DNA of 64,000 nt, taken from NCBI RefSeq assembly GCF_036320965.1, contig NC_092264.1, forward strand, positions 21,643,565-21,707,564, given 5' to 3'. The stretch is from Panulirus ornatus. Taxonomy: Eukaryota > Arthropoda > Malacostraca > Decapoda > Palinuridae. Within the stretch, counting starts at the first letter, position 1. Each line of letters begins with the position of its first letter. The notes beneath the pieces were generated by a model. It did not search any database and was not told the DNA's origin. It was given only the letters and a program-made list of their open reading frames with translations. The position numbers and the translations under genes are program-made. This document shows, in pieces, positions 41,355-53,945 of this stretch.

Positions 41355-42661
41355 TGAAAATTTAGGTTTTGGAGAAGGCTTTTGATAGAGTTGATAGAGA
41401 TGCTCTGTGGAAGGTTTAAGAATATATGGTGTGGGGGGCAAGTTGTTAGAAAAGTGAAAAGTTTTTTATCGAGGATTTTAAGGCAGGGGTACTGTAGGGG
41501 AGAGGAAAGTGATTGGTTCTCAGTGGAAAAGGAGGTTTGCGGCAGGGGGGGGGTGTGATGTTCCATGGTTGTTTAATTTGTTTATGGTGGGGTTGTTAAA
41601 AAAGGTAAATGCAAGAGCCTGGAAAGGGGGGGAAGTATGAAGTCTGTTGGGGATGAGAGAGTTGGGGGAAATGAGGGCAATTGTTGTTCGCTGGGTGATA
41701 CAGCGCTGGGGCTGATTCATGTGAGAAACTGCAGAAGCTGGTGGGCTGAGTTTGGTAAAGTGTGTGGAAGAAGAAAGTTAAAAGTAAATGTGAATAAGAG
41801 CAAAGGGTTTTTTGGTACAGTAGGGGGGAGGGTCAAAATTTAATTGGGAGATGAGTTTGAAAGGAGAAAACTGGAGGAAGTGAATTTTTTTAGTATTGGG
41901 AGTGGGGTCTGTCGCGGATGGAACCATGGAAACGGGAAATGGATAAAAGGGTGGGGGAGGGGGGGAAAATTTTTGGGGGCCTTGGAAAAAAGTGTTTGGG
42001 AAATCGAGAACATTATTTTTCGGGGAAAACAAAAATGGGTATGTTTTTTAGGGAAAAAGTGGTTCCAACAAAGTTGGGAGGGGTTTCGAAGGGTGGGCTA
42101 TGGTTTGAGTTTTGCGAGGAGGATGGATGTGTGGAAAGAGAGTTTGAGGGCAATGGTGGTTTTGAGGTGGTTTGATCGAGTAGTAACGTAAGGGTAAGGG
42201 GAGATGTGTGGAAATAAAAAGGCGTGGTTGAGAGAGCGAAAAGGGTTTTTTTGAATGGTTTTGGGGACATGGAGAGGAAAGAGGAGGAAAGATTGACCAA
42301 GAGGATATATGGGGTCGGAGGTGGGGGAACAAAGGGGAAGAGGGAGACCAAATTGGGGGGTGGAAAGATGGAGTGAAAAAGATTTTGTGTGATCGGGGGG
42401 CCCGAAATGCAGGAGGGTGAAAGGAGGGGAAGGGGGTAGAGTGAATTGGGGGCATGTGGTATACCGGGGTTGACGTGCTGTCAGTGGAAATTTAAGCAAG
42501 GGATGTGAAGCGTTGGGGGGTAAAAAAATGGAAAGTGTGTAGGTTGTATATTTGCGTGTTGGACGTTGTATTACATGTGTATGGGGGGGGGGGGTTTGGG
42601 GCCCTTTCTTTCGTCTGTTTCCCTTTCGCTACCTCGCAAAGCGGGAGAAAGCGACAAAAAA

Positions 42662-42696
<35 letters not shown>

Positions 42697-42735
42697 GTGT
42701 ATGTGTTTTGGGATGTGTATATGTTTTTTTATATA
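41355..42735 (+). mobile_element. LINE copy 18, RT motif A to 3' tail (noisy)
   Basis: Starts at a GTTTTGGAGAAGGC sequence (motif A LEKAYD) and reaches the short 3' UTR and a poly(A) of about 30 (42,664-42,693). Frameshifts about every 30-60 bp. Confidence 0.8.
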
Positions 42736-43138
42736 TGTTATTATCCCCGGGGGTAGGGGTGAAAAAAATACTTCCCACGTATTCCTTTGCGTGTGTAGAA
42801 AGCGACTAGAGGGGACGGGAGCGGGGGGGCCCGAAAACCCCCCCTCCTTGTATTAAATTTCTAAAATGGGAAACAAAAAGAAGGAGTCACGGGGGGTGTA
42901 TCCTCCTCGGGAAAGGTCGAGTGGGGTGCCTAAATGGTGTGGATGTAACCAAGATGTGGGGAAAAAAAAAAGGGGATAGGTAGTATGTTTGAGGAAAAGG
43001 AAAACCGGATGTTTTGGCTTCCCGAGTGAAACGGGAAACTCAAGGGTTTAAAAGGGGGAAAAGTGGTTTGGGAATGTTGGGGAGTAAAGTCAGGGGTTAG
43101 TGAGAGGCAAGAGCAAGGGGAAAGGGTAGCAATACTCC
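42736..43138 (+). mobile_element. LINE 5' UTR and EN start, copy 19a (noisy), internal deletion
   Basis: Begins at ATCCCCGGGGGTAGGGGTG. EN start readable to GVAILL, then a jump at 43,138 (CAATACTCCT to TGAGGGAATA) deletes EN residues from about 88 to 170. Confidence 0.8.
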
Positions 43139-44593
43139 TTGAGGGAATAATTGGTATACATGGGGTGCTCAGTGTTGTAAATGGAAATGGTGAAGAGCTT
43201 GTAGATTTATGTGCTGAAAAAGGACTGATGATTGGGAATACCTGGTTTAAAAAGCGAGATATACATAAGTATACTTATGTAAGTAGGAGAGATGGCCAGA
43301 GAGCGTTATTGGATTACGTGTTAATTGACAGGCGTGCGAAAGAGAGACTTTTGGATGTTAATGTGCTGAGAGGTGCAACTGGAGGGATGTCTGATCATTA
43401 TCTTGTGGAGGCTAAGGTGAAGATTTGTATGGGTTTTCAGAAAAGAAGAGTGAATGTTGGGGTGAAGAGGATGGTGAGAGTAAGTGAGCTTGAGAAGGAG
43501 ACCTGTGTGAGGAAGTACCAGGAGAGACTGAGTACAGAATGGAAAAAGGTGAGAACAATGGAAGTAAGGGGAGTGGGGGAGGAATGGGATGTATTTAGGG
43601 AATCAGTGATGGATTGCGCAAAAGATGCTTGTGGCATGAGAAGATGGGAGGTGGGTTGATTAGAAAGGGTAGTGAGTGGTGGGATGAAGAAGTAAGAGTA
43701 TCAGTGAAAGAGAAGAGAGAGGCATTTGGACGATTTTTGCAGGGAAAAAATGCAATTGAGTGGGAGATGTATAAAAGAAAGAGACAGGAGGTCAAGAGAA
43801 AGGTGCAAGAGGTGAAAAAAGGGCAAATGAGAGTTGGGGTGAGAGAGTATCATTAAATTTTAGGGAGAATAAAAAGATGTTCTGGAAGGAGGTAAATAAA
43901 GTGGGTAAGACAAGGGAGCAAATGGGAACTTCAGTGAAGGGCGCAAATGGGGAGGTGATAACAAGTAGTGGTGATGTGAGAAGGAGATGGAGTGAGTATT
44001 TTGAAGGTTTGTTGAATGTGTTTGATGATAGAGTGGCAGATATAGGGTGTTTTGGTCGAGGTGGTGTGCAAAGTGAGAGGGTTAGGGAAAATGATTTGGT
44101 AAACAGAGAAGAGGTAGTGAAAGCTTTGCGGAAGATGAAAGCCGCAAGGCAGCAGGTTTGGATGGTATTGCAGTGGAATTTATTAAAAAAGGGGGTGACT
44201 GTATTGTTGACTGGTTGGTAAGGTTATTTAATGTATGTATGACTCATGGTGAGGTGCCTGAGGATTGGCGGAATGCGTGCATAGTGCCATTGTTCAAAGG
44301 CAAAGGGGATAAGAGTGAGTGCTCAAATTACAGAGGTATAAGTTTGTTGAGTATTCCTGGTAAATTATATGGGAGGGTATTGATTGAGAGGGTGAAGGCA
44401 TGTACAGAGCATCAGATTGGGGAAGAGCAGTGTGGTTTCAGAAGTGGTAGAGGATGTGTGGATCAGGTGTTTGCTTTGAAGAATGTATGTGAGAAATACT
44501 TAGAAAAGCAAATGGATTTGTATGTAGCATTTATGGATCTGGAGAAGGCATATGATAGAGTTGATAGAGATGCTCTGTGGAAGGTATTAAGAG
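43139..44593 (+). mobile_element. LINE copy 19b, EN middle to RT motif A
   Basis: Paralog of copy 16 (35,462-36,920), near identical but with three 1 bp deletions (about 43,647, 43,818 and 44,143) that break the frame. It stops at the same DALWKVLR codon, followed by the U segment. Confidence 0.9.
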
Positions 44594-45803
<1,210 letters not shown>

Positions 45804-48800
45804 TATCCCTGGGGATAGGGGTGAAAGAATACTTCCCACGTATTCCTCGCGTGTCGTAGAAAGCGACTAGAGGGGACGGGAGCGGGGGGCCAGAAATCCT
45901 CCCCTCCTTGTATTAACTTTCTAAAATGGGAAACAGAAGAAGGAGTCACGCGGGGAGTGCTCATCCTCCTCGAAGGCTCAGAGTGGGGTGCCTAAATGTG
46001 TGTGGATGTAACCAAGATGTGAAAAAAGGAGAGATAGGTAGTATGTTTGAGGAAAGGAACCTGGATGTTTTGGCTCTGAGTGAAACGAAGCTCAAGGGTA
46101 AAGGGGAAGAGTGGTTTGGGAATGTCTGGGGAGTAAAGTCAGGGGTTAGTGAGAGGACAAGAGCAAGGGAAGGAGTAGCAATACTCCTGAAACAGGAGTT
46201 GTGGGAGTATGTGATAGAGTGTAAGAAAGTAAATTCTCGATTAATATGGGTAAAACTGAAAGTTGATGGAGAGAGGTGGGTGATTATTGGTGCATATGCA
46301 CCTGGGCATGAGAAGAAAGATCAAGAGAGGCAAGTGTTTTGGGAGCAGCTGAATGAGTGTGTTAGTGGTTTTGATGCACGAGACCGGGTTATAGTGATGG
46401 GTGATTTGAATGCAAAGGTGAGTAATGTGGCAGTTGAGGGAATAATTGGTATACATGGGGTGTTCAGTGTTGTAAATGGAAATGGTGAAGAGCTTGTAGA
46501 TTTATGTGCTGAAAAAGGACTGATGATTGGGAATACCTGGTTTAAAAAGCGAGATATACATAAGTATACTTATGTAAGTAGGAGAGATGGCCAGAGAGCG
46601 TTATTGGATTACGTGTTAATTGACAGGCGTGCAAAAGAGAGACTTTTGGATGTTAATGTGCTGAGAGGTGCAACTGGAGGGATGTCTGATCATTATCTTG
46701 TGGAGGCTAAGGTGAAGATTTGTATGGGTTTTCAGAAAAGAAGAGTGAATGTTGGGGTGAAGAGGGTGGTGAGAGTAAGTGAGCTTGAGAAGGAGACCTG
46801 TGTGAGGAAGTACGAGGAGAGACTGAGTACAGAATGGAAAAAGGTGAGAACAATGGAAGCAAGGGGAGTGGGGGAGGAATGGGATGTATTTAGGGAATCA
46901 GTGATGGATTGCACAAAAGATGCTTGTGGCATGAGATGAGTGGGAGGTGGGTTGATTAGAAAGGGTAGTGAGTGGTGGGATGAAGAAGTAAGAGTATTAG
47001 TGAAAGAGAAGAGAGAGGCATTTGGACGATTTTTGCAGGGAAAAAATGCAATTGAGTGGGAGATGTATAAAAGAAAGAGACAGGAGGTCAAGAGAAAGGT
47101 GCAAGAGGTGAAAGAAAGGGCAAATGAGAGTTGGGGTGAGAGAGTATCATTAAATTTTAGGGAGAATAAAAAGATGTTCTGGAAGGAGGTAAATAAAGTG
47201 TGTAAGACAAGGGAGCAAATGGGAACTTCAGTGAAGGGCGCAAATGGGGAGGTGATAACAAGTAGTGGTGATGTGAGAAGGAGATGGAGTGAGTATTTTG
47301 AAGGTTTGTTGAATGTGTTTGATGATAGAGTGACAGATATAGGGTGTTTTGGTCGAGGTGGTGTGCAAAGTGAGAGGGTTAGGGAAAATGATTTGGTAAA
47401 CAGAGAAGAGGTAGTGAAAGCTTTGCGGAAGATGAAAGCCAGCAAGGCAGCAGGTTTGGATGGTATTGCAGTGGAATTTATTAAAAAAGGGGGTGACTGT
47501 ATTGTTGACTGGTTGGTAAGGTTATTTAATGTATGTATGACTCATGGTGAGGTGCCTGAGGATTGGCGGAATGCGTGCATAGTGCCATTGTACAAAGGCA
47601 AAGGGGATAAGAGTGAGTGCTCAAATTACAGAGGTATAAGTTTGTTGAGTATTCCTGGTAAATTATATGGGAGGGTATTGCTTGAGAGGGTGAAGGCATG
47701 TACAGAGCATCAGATTGGGGAAGAGCAGTGTGGTTTCAGAAGTGGTAGAGGATGTGTGGATCAGGTGTTTGCTTTGAAGAATGTATGTGAGAAATACTTA
47801 GAAAAGCAAATGGATTTGTATGTAGCATTTATGGATCTGGAGAAGGTATATGATAGAGTTGATAGAGATGCTCTGTGGAAGGTATTAAGAATATATGGTG
47901 TGGGAGGAAAGTTGTTAGAAGCAGTGAAAAGTTTTTATCGAGGATGTAAGGCATGTGTACGTGTAGGAAGAGAGGAAAGTGATTGGTTCTCAGTGAATGT
48001 AGGTTTGCGGCAGGGGTGTGTGATGTCTCCATGGTTGTTTAATTTGTTTATGGATGGGGTTGTTAGGGAGGTAAATGCAAGAGTTTTGGAAAGACGGGCA
48101 AGTATGAAGTCTGTTGGGGATGAGAGAGCTTGGGAAGTGAGTCAGTTGTTGTTCGCTGATGATACAGCGCTGGTGGCTGATTCATGTGAGAAACTGCAGA
48201 AGCTGGTGACTGAGTTTGGTAAAGTGTGTGGAAGAAGAAAGTTAAGAGTAAATGTGAATAAGAGCAAGGTTATTAGGTACAGTAGGGTTGAGGGTCAAGT
48301 CAATTGGGAGGTGAGTTTGAATGGAGAAAGGCTGGAGGAAGTGAAGTGTTTTAGATATCTGGGAGTGGATCTGGCAGCGGATGGAACCATGGAAGCGGAA
48401 GTGGATCATAGGGTGGGGGAGGGGGCGAAAATTCTGGGGGCCTTGAAGAATGTGTGGAAGTCGAGAACATTATCTCGGAAAGCAAAAATGGGTATGTTTG
48501 AAGGAATAGTGGTTCCAACAATGTTGTATGGTTGCGAGGCGTGGGCTATGGATAGAGTTGTGCGCAGGAGGATGGATGTGCTGGAAATGAGATGTTTGAG
48601 GACAATGTGTGGTGTGAGGTGGTTTGATCGAGTGAGTAACGTAAGGGTAAGAGAGATGTGTGGAAATAAAAAGAGCGTGGTTGAGAGAGCAGAAGAGGGT
48701 GTTTTGAAGTGGTTTGGGCACATGGAGAGGATGAGTGAGGAAAGATTGACCAAGAGGATATATGTGTCGGAGGTGGAGGGAACAAGGAGAAGAGGGAGAC

Positions 48801-49121
48801 CAAATTGGAGGTGGAAAGATGGAGTGAAAAAGATTTTGTGTGATCGGGGCCTGAACATGCAGGAGGGTGAAAGGAGGGCAGGGAATAGAGTGAATTGGAG
48901 CGATGTGGTATACCGGGGTTGACGTGCTGTCAGTGGATTGAATCAAGGCATGTGAAGCGTCTGGGGTAAACCATGGAAAGCTGTGTAGGTATGTATATTT
49001 GCGTGTGTGGACGTATGTATATACATGTGTATGGGGGGGGTTGGGCCATTTCTTTCGTCTGTTTCCTTGCGCTACCTCGCAAACGCGGGAGACAGCGACA
49101 AAGTATAATAAAAAAAAAAAA
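45804..49121 (+). mobile_element. LINE copy 20, full length (about 3.3 kb)
   Basis: The only copy with everything: 5' UTR (ATCCCTGGGGATAGG at the start, about 120 bp), the whole EN-RT ORF with one stop, short 3' UTR (48,923-49,105) with the GCTACCTCGC tail, and poly(A) to 49,121. The first half is a duplicate of copy 17. No clear target-site duplication found: the left flank is TA/TG-rich. Confidence 0.9.
45926..48922 (+). pseudogene. full-length EN-RT gene of the RTE-like LINE, one in-frame TGA
   Basis: 998 codons from MGNRRRSH to VVYRG. APE-type endonuclease in residues 1-265: Asn24 (CLNVCG), Glu53 (LSETKL), Tyr124 (AYAPGH), Asp160/Asn162 (GDLN), Ser-Asp-His 254-256. Then a charged linker. 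RT follows, with the catalytic Asp at about 637 (FMDLEK) and FADD at about 743-746. The C-terminus is GRPNWRWKDG-type. Codon 338 is TGA in place of Arg (46,937-46,939); the same stop is in copy 17. Motif A has EKVYD in place of EKAYD, and ERRASMK in place of ERGASMK. The TGA would separate EN from RT. The start is chosen because the N-terminus aligns with all 5' ends and the EN Asn lies 24 residues on. Confidence 0.85.
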
Positions 49122-49330
49122 TACTTACATTATACTTACATATTTATACATGTTTGCATTGGTCTACAAATGTATTCACACCTCAGAATTGCTTCGAAAG
49201 AGTGGTAGGCTCTAAGGAAAGCATCTGTAATAACTAAGGAAACAGTTAGCATCCATGTAAGTGTCAGATTAATGCCAAAAGATTTAACCAAAACCTGCTA
49301 CAGAAGTCTTCAAAATATGAAGATTCTTAG
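49122..49330. other. no gene seen
   Basis: A/T-rich unique-looking sequence between the LINE poly(A) and the repeated block. No motif or ORF worth calling. Confidence 0.5.
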
Positions 49331-49932
49331 TGATTATGGGCTAAATTCCAGGAGCCGTATTTTGATTACAATCTAAGTAAGTGATGGGAGTCCCATAAAA
49401 ACTGTTGTTTATGCGCATATTTTGACCCTCTCATGGATATTAATCAATTTTTATGGCTGCTAGATTTTTCCTTTATCACATCCCATATATGGGCAGCACA
49501 TGGATGACGGCTTAGCAACACCCCATGCAGCACCTGTGGCAAGCACACAGCCATCAACCTCACATGATACATCTGCCAACCCCCATTTTTGCATTGAAAT
49601 GGTTACCCCAGGAAAATAAGTGGAGTATTAATCTTTGCATACAGTGATGAGGATGTACCGTAGTCTATTAAAGCTGAAACCAAGCTACTGTTGACATGAA
49701 AGATGGTTTTGTAAACTAGGATGTAACTTGGGTAAGATGCAGACAGGCATCGGTGCAGAGATACACAGTTCTTTATGTGTTTGATGGTGAAAATTTCACA
49801 ATGAAATACAGATGAGTCTTGATGTAGTGTGAGCCAGATACCAAGAATGAGCGTGATAAATCAGTTCACGATATATCGTGACATTACTCTCTATGTAAAT
49901 AGGGGGTTAGGGAATACAGGCCAGAAGTATTA

Positions 49933-50157
49933 TACTTGACCGCTGTCTCCTGCGTTAGCGAGGAAGCACAAGGAAACAGACGAGGAATGGCTCAACCCAC
50001 CCACATACACATGTATGTACATAACCGCCCACACACGCACATACATATATATTTCAATGTATACACACATATACATACACGTACATATATACACATGTAC
50101 ATATACATACATGCTGCCTTCATCCATTCCTGTCACCACACCGCCACACACAAAATA
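49933..50157 (-). mobile_element. solo LINE 3' tail inside repeat R (first)
   Basis: Antisense LINE tail (CGCTGTCTCCTGCGTTAGCG ... CACCGCCACACACAAAATAG): only the last ~220 bp of a long-form 3' UTR. Confidence 0.75.
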
Positions 50158-51318
50158 GCAGCACCTGTGGCAAGCAAACAGCCATCAACCTCACATGATA
50201 CATCTGCCTCCCCCTATGTTTGCATTGAAATGCTACCCAGGAAAATAAGTGGAGTATTGATCTTTGCATACAGTGATGAGGATGTACCATAGTCTGTTAA
50301 AGCTGAAACCGAGCTGAGTGAAGGTGAATGTGAAGATGAACTAAAGAGTGAGTCACAGTGAGAGGAAGGTTGAGGAGGAGACTACTGTTGACATGAGAGA
50401 TGGTTTTGTAAACTAGGATGCAACTTGAGTCAGATGCAGACAGGCATCAGTGCAGAGATACACAGTTCCTTGTGTGTTTGATGGTGAAAATTTCACAATA
50501 AAATACAGATGAGTCTTGATATAGTGTGAGCCAGATACCAAGAATGAGCATGATAAATCAGTTCACGATATATCGTGACATTACTCTCTATGTAAATAGG
50601 AGGTTAGGGAATACAGGCCAGAAGTATTATACTTAACTGCTGTCTCAGTGATTAAGGGCTAAATTCCAGGAGCCGTATTTTAATTACAATCTAAGTAAGT
50701 GATGGGAGTCCCATAAAAACTGTTGTTTATGGGCATATTTTGACCCTCTCATGGATATTAATCAGTTTTTATGGCTACTAGATTTTGCCTTTTATCACAT
50801 CCCATATATGGGCAGCACATGGATGATGGCTTAGCAACACCCCATGCAGCACCTGTGGCAAGCACACAGCCATCAACCTCACATGATATATCTGCCAACC
50901 CCCATTTTTGCATTGAAATGGCTACCCCAGGAAAATAAGTGGAGTATTAATCTTTGCATACAGTGATGAGGATGTACCGTAGTCTATTAAAGCTGAAACC
51001 AAGCTGAGTGAAGGTGAATGTAAAGAGGAACTAAAGAGTGAATTCAGTGAGAGGAAGGTTGAGGAGGAGACTACTGTTGATATGAGAGATGAAACGTTTG
51101 TAAACTAGGATGTAACTTGGGTCAGATGCAGACAGGCATCGGTGCAGAGATACACAGTTCTTTATGTGTTTGATGGTGAAAATTTCACAATGAAATACAG
51201 ATGAGTCTTGATATAGTGTGAGCCAGATACCAAGAATGAGCGTAATAAATCAGTTCACGATGTATTGTGACATTACTCTATATGTAAATAGGGGGTTAGG
51301 GAATACAGGCCAGAAGTA

Positions 51319-51548
51319 TTATACTTGACCGCCGTCTCCCGCGTTAGCGAGGAAGTACAAGGAAACAGACGAGGAATGGCTCAACCCACCCACATACACA
51401 TGTATGTACATAACCACCCACACACGCACGTACACATACATATATATTTCATCGTATACACACATATACACCGACATATATACACATGTACATATACATA
51501 CATGCTGCCTTCATCCATTCCTGTCACGACTCCACCACACACAAAATA
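51319..51548 (-). mobile_element. solo LINE 3' tail inside repeat R (second)
   Basis: Same piece, same borders in repeat R as the one at 49,933-50,157, so it was probably present before R was duplicated. Confidence 0.75.
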
Positions 51549-51775
51549 GCAGCACCTGTGGCAGGCACACAGCCATCAACCTCACATGATACATTGCAAG
51601 ATACACAGTTCCTTGTGTGTTTGATGGTGAAAATTTCACAATGAAATACAGATGAGTCTTGATATAGTGTGAGCCAGATACCAAGAATGAGCATGATAAA
51701 TCAATTCACGATATATCGTGACATTATTCTCTATGTAAATAGGAGGTTAGGGAATACAGGCCAGAAGTATTATAC

Positions 51776-52182
51776 TTAACCGCCGTCTCCCACATTAGTG
51801 AGGAAGTACAAGGAAACAGATGAGGAATGGCCCAACACATACACATGTATGTACATAACTGCCCACACATGCACATATACATACATATATATTTCAATGT
51901 ATACACACATTTACATACACAGACATATATACACATGTACATATACATACTTGTTGCCTTCATCCATTCCTGTCACCACTCCACCACACACAAAATAGTG
52001 AGGGAGCACCAAGAACAGACAAATAAGGCCACATTAGTTCACACTAAGTCTTTAGCTTTTGTGTGAAATGCACCAAAACCACAACTCACTTTCCACATCC
52101 AGGCCCAACAGACCTTTCCATGGCTTACCTCACATGCTTCAAATACCCTGGTTCAATCCATTGACAGCACATCCCTTACCTC
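51776..52182 (-). mobile_element. LINE long 3' UTR, antisense
   Basis: Third antisense tail in repeat R, but longer: it runs through the whole long-form 3' UTR (CTTTCCACATCCAGGCCC, TTCAATCCATTGACAGCAC) to just outside the ORF end, then meets a plus-strand LINE copy at 52,183. Confidence 0.8.
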
Positions 52183-53412
52183 AGTTGTTGTTCGCTGATG
52201 ATACAGCGCTGGTGGCTGATTCATGTGAGAAACTGCAGAAGCTGGTGACTGAGTTTGGTAAAGTGTGTGAAAGAAGAAAGTTGAGAGTAAATGTGAATAA
52301 GAGCAAGGTTATTAGGTACAGTAGGGTTGAGGGTCAAGTCATTTGGGAGGTAAGTTTGAATGGAGAAAAACTGGAGGAAGTAAAGTGTTTTAGATATCTG
52401 GGAGTGGATCTGGCAGCGGATAGAACCATCGATGTGGAAGTGAATCATAGGGAGGGGGAGGGGGCGAAAATTCTAGGAGCGTTGAAGAATGTGTGGAAGT
52501 CAAGAACATTATCTCGGAAAGCAAAAATGGGTATGTTTGAAGGAATAGTGGTTCCAACAATGTTGTATTGTTGCGAGGCGTGGGCTATGGATAGAGTTGT
52601 GCGCAGGAGGGTGGATGTACTGGAAATGAGATGCTTGAGGACAATATGTGGTGTGAGGTGGTTTGATCGAGTAAGTAATGTAAAGGTAAGAGAGATGTGT
52701 GGAAATAAAAAGAGTGTGGTTGAGAGAGCAGAAGAGGGTGTTTTGTAATGGTTTGGTCACATGGAGAGAATGAGTGAGGAATGATTGACCAAGAGGATTT
52801 ATGTGTCAGAGGTGGAGGGAACGAGGAGAAGAGGGAGACCAAATTGGAGGTGGAAAGATGGAGTGAAAAAGATTTTGAGTGATCGGGGCCTGAACATGCT
52901 GGAGGGTGAAAGGCGGGCAAGGAATAGAGTGAATTGGATTGATGTGGTATACTGGGGTTGACGTGCTGTCAGTGGATTGAATCAGGGCATGTGAAGCGTC
53001 TGGGGTAAACCATGGAAAGTAGTGTGGGGCCTGGATGTGGAAAGGGAGCTGTGGTTTCAGGCATTATTGCATGACAGCTAGAGACTGAGTGTGAACGAAT
53101 GGGGCCTTTGTTGTCTTTTCCTAGCGCTACCTCGCACGCATGAGGGGGGAGGGGGATGGTATTCCATGTGTGGCAAGGTGGCGATGGAAATGAATAGAGG
53201 CAGACAGTGTAAGTTGTGTGCATGGGTATATATGTATGTGTCTGTGTGTGTATATATATGTGTACATTGAGATGTATAGGTATGTATTTTTGCGTGTGTG
53301 GACGTGTATGTATATACATGTGTATGGGGGTGGGTTGGGCCATTTCTTTTGTCTGTTTCCTTGCGCTACCTCGCAAAAGCGGGAGACAGCGACAAAGCAA
53401 AATAAAAAAAAA
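52183..53412 (+). mobile_element. LINE copy 21, RT C-terminal half, long 3' UTR
   Basis: Starts exactly at QLLFADD. Stops at about 52,746 (TAA, in VLKWF) and 52,783 (TGA, in ERLTK). The long-form 3' UTR runs to about 53,411. One of the few copies joining a fairly young-looking ORF to the long 3' UTR. Confidence 0.88.
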
Positions 53413-53455
53413 TATATATATATATACATATATATATTTTTTTTTTTTTTTTATA
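53413..53455. repeat. (TA)n and T-run at tail-to-tail junction
   Basis: TA tract and about 15 T between the 3' ends of opposing LINE copies. Confidence 0.85.
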
Positions 53456-53845
53456 CTCTGTCGCTGTCTCCCGCGTCTGCGAGGTAGCGCAAGGAAACAG
53501 ACGAAAGAAATGGCCCAACCCCCCCCCCATACACATGTACATACACACGTCCACACACGCAAATATACATACCTACACAGCTTTCCATGGTTTACCCCAG
53601 ACGCTTCACATGCCTTGATTCACTCCACTGACAGCACATCAACCCCTGTATACCACATCGCTCCAATTCACTCTATTCCTTGCCCTCCTTTCACCCTCCT
53701 GCATGTTCAGGCCCCGATCACACAAAATCTTTTTCACTCCATCTTTCCACCTCCAATTTGGTCTCCCTCTTCTCCTCGTTCCCTCCACCTCCGACACATA
53801 TATCCTCTTGGTCAATCTTTCCTCACTCATTCTCTCCATGTGCCC
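53456..53845 (-). mobile_element. LINE copy 22, C-terminus and short 3' UTR, cut by assembly gap
   Basis: Antisense LINE tail and ORF end back to FGHMERM, where the run of N begins. Confidence 0.88.
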
Positions 53846-53945
53846 NNNNNNNNNNNNNNNNNNNNNNNNNNNNNNNNNNNNNNNNNNNNNNNNNNNNNNN
53901 NNNNNNNNNNNNNNNNNNNNNNNNNNNNNNNNNNNNNNNNNNNNN
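53846..53945. other. assembly gap, 100 N
   Basis: Exactly 100 N, the usual placeholder for a gap of unknown size. A minus-strand LINE lies to the left and a plus-strand LINE to the right. Confidence 0.98.

Larger units (their letters stand above)
39829..43138 (+). other. block of apparent low-quality consensus (composite LINE/U/ubiquitin sequence)
   Basis: Every recognisable element here (RT, U segment, minisatellite, ubiquitin, LINE C-terminus, 3' UTR, 5' UTR) carries dense short indels and homopolymer changes, e.g. GCAGGGGGGGGGTGTGATG where all paralogs have GCAGGGGTGTGTGATG. Flanking copies of the same elements are clean. The even spread over coding and non-coding parts points to sequencing or consensus error and not to age. 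Confidence 0.65.
49331..51785 (+). repeat. unidentified repeat R, about 690 bp period, four partial copies
   Basis: Marker sequences recur: GTGATTATGGGCTAAATTCC (49,331 and, with one change, 50,650), CAGCACCTGTGGCAAGCACA (49,540; 50,159; 50,852; 51,551), GATGAGTCTTGAT, and the palindrome TCACGATATATCGTGA at 49,866, 50,563 and 51,706 (worn at 51,255). Successive palindromes lie 697, 692 and 451 bp apart; the last copy has an internal deletion. Copies 1 and 3 each end at TATACTTGACC followed by a LINE 3' tail, and resume at CAGCACCTG. No known protein recognised. Confidence 0.7.
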
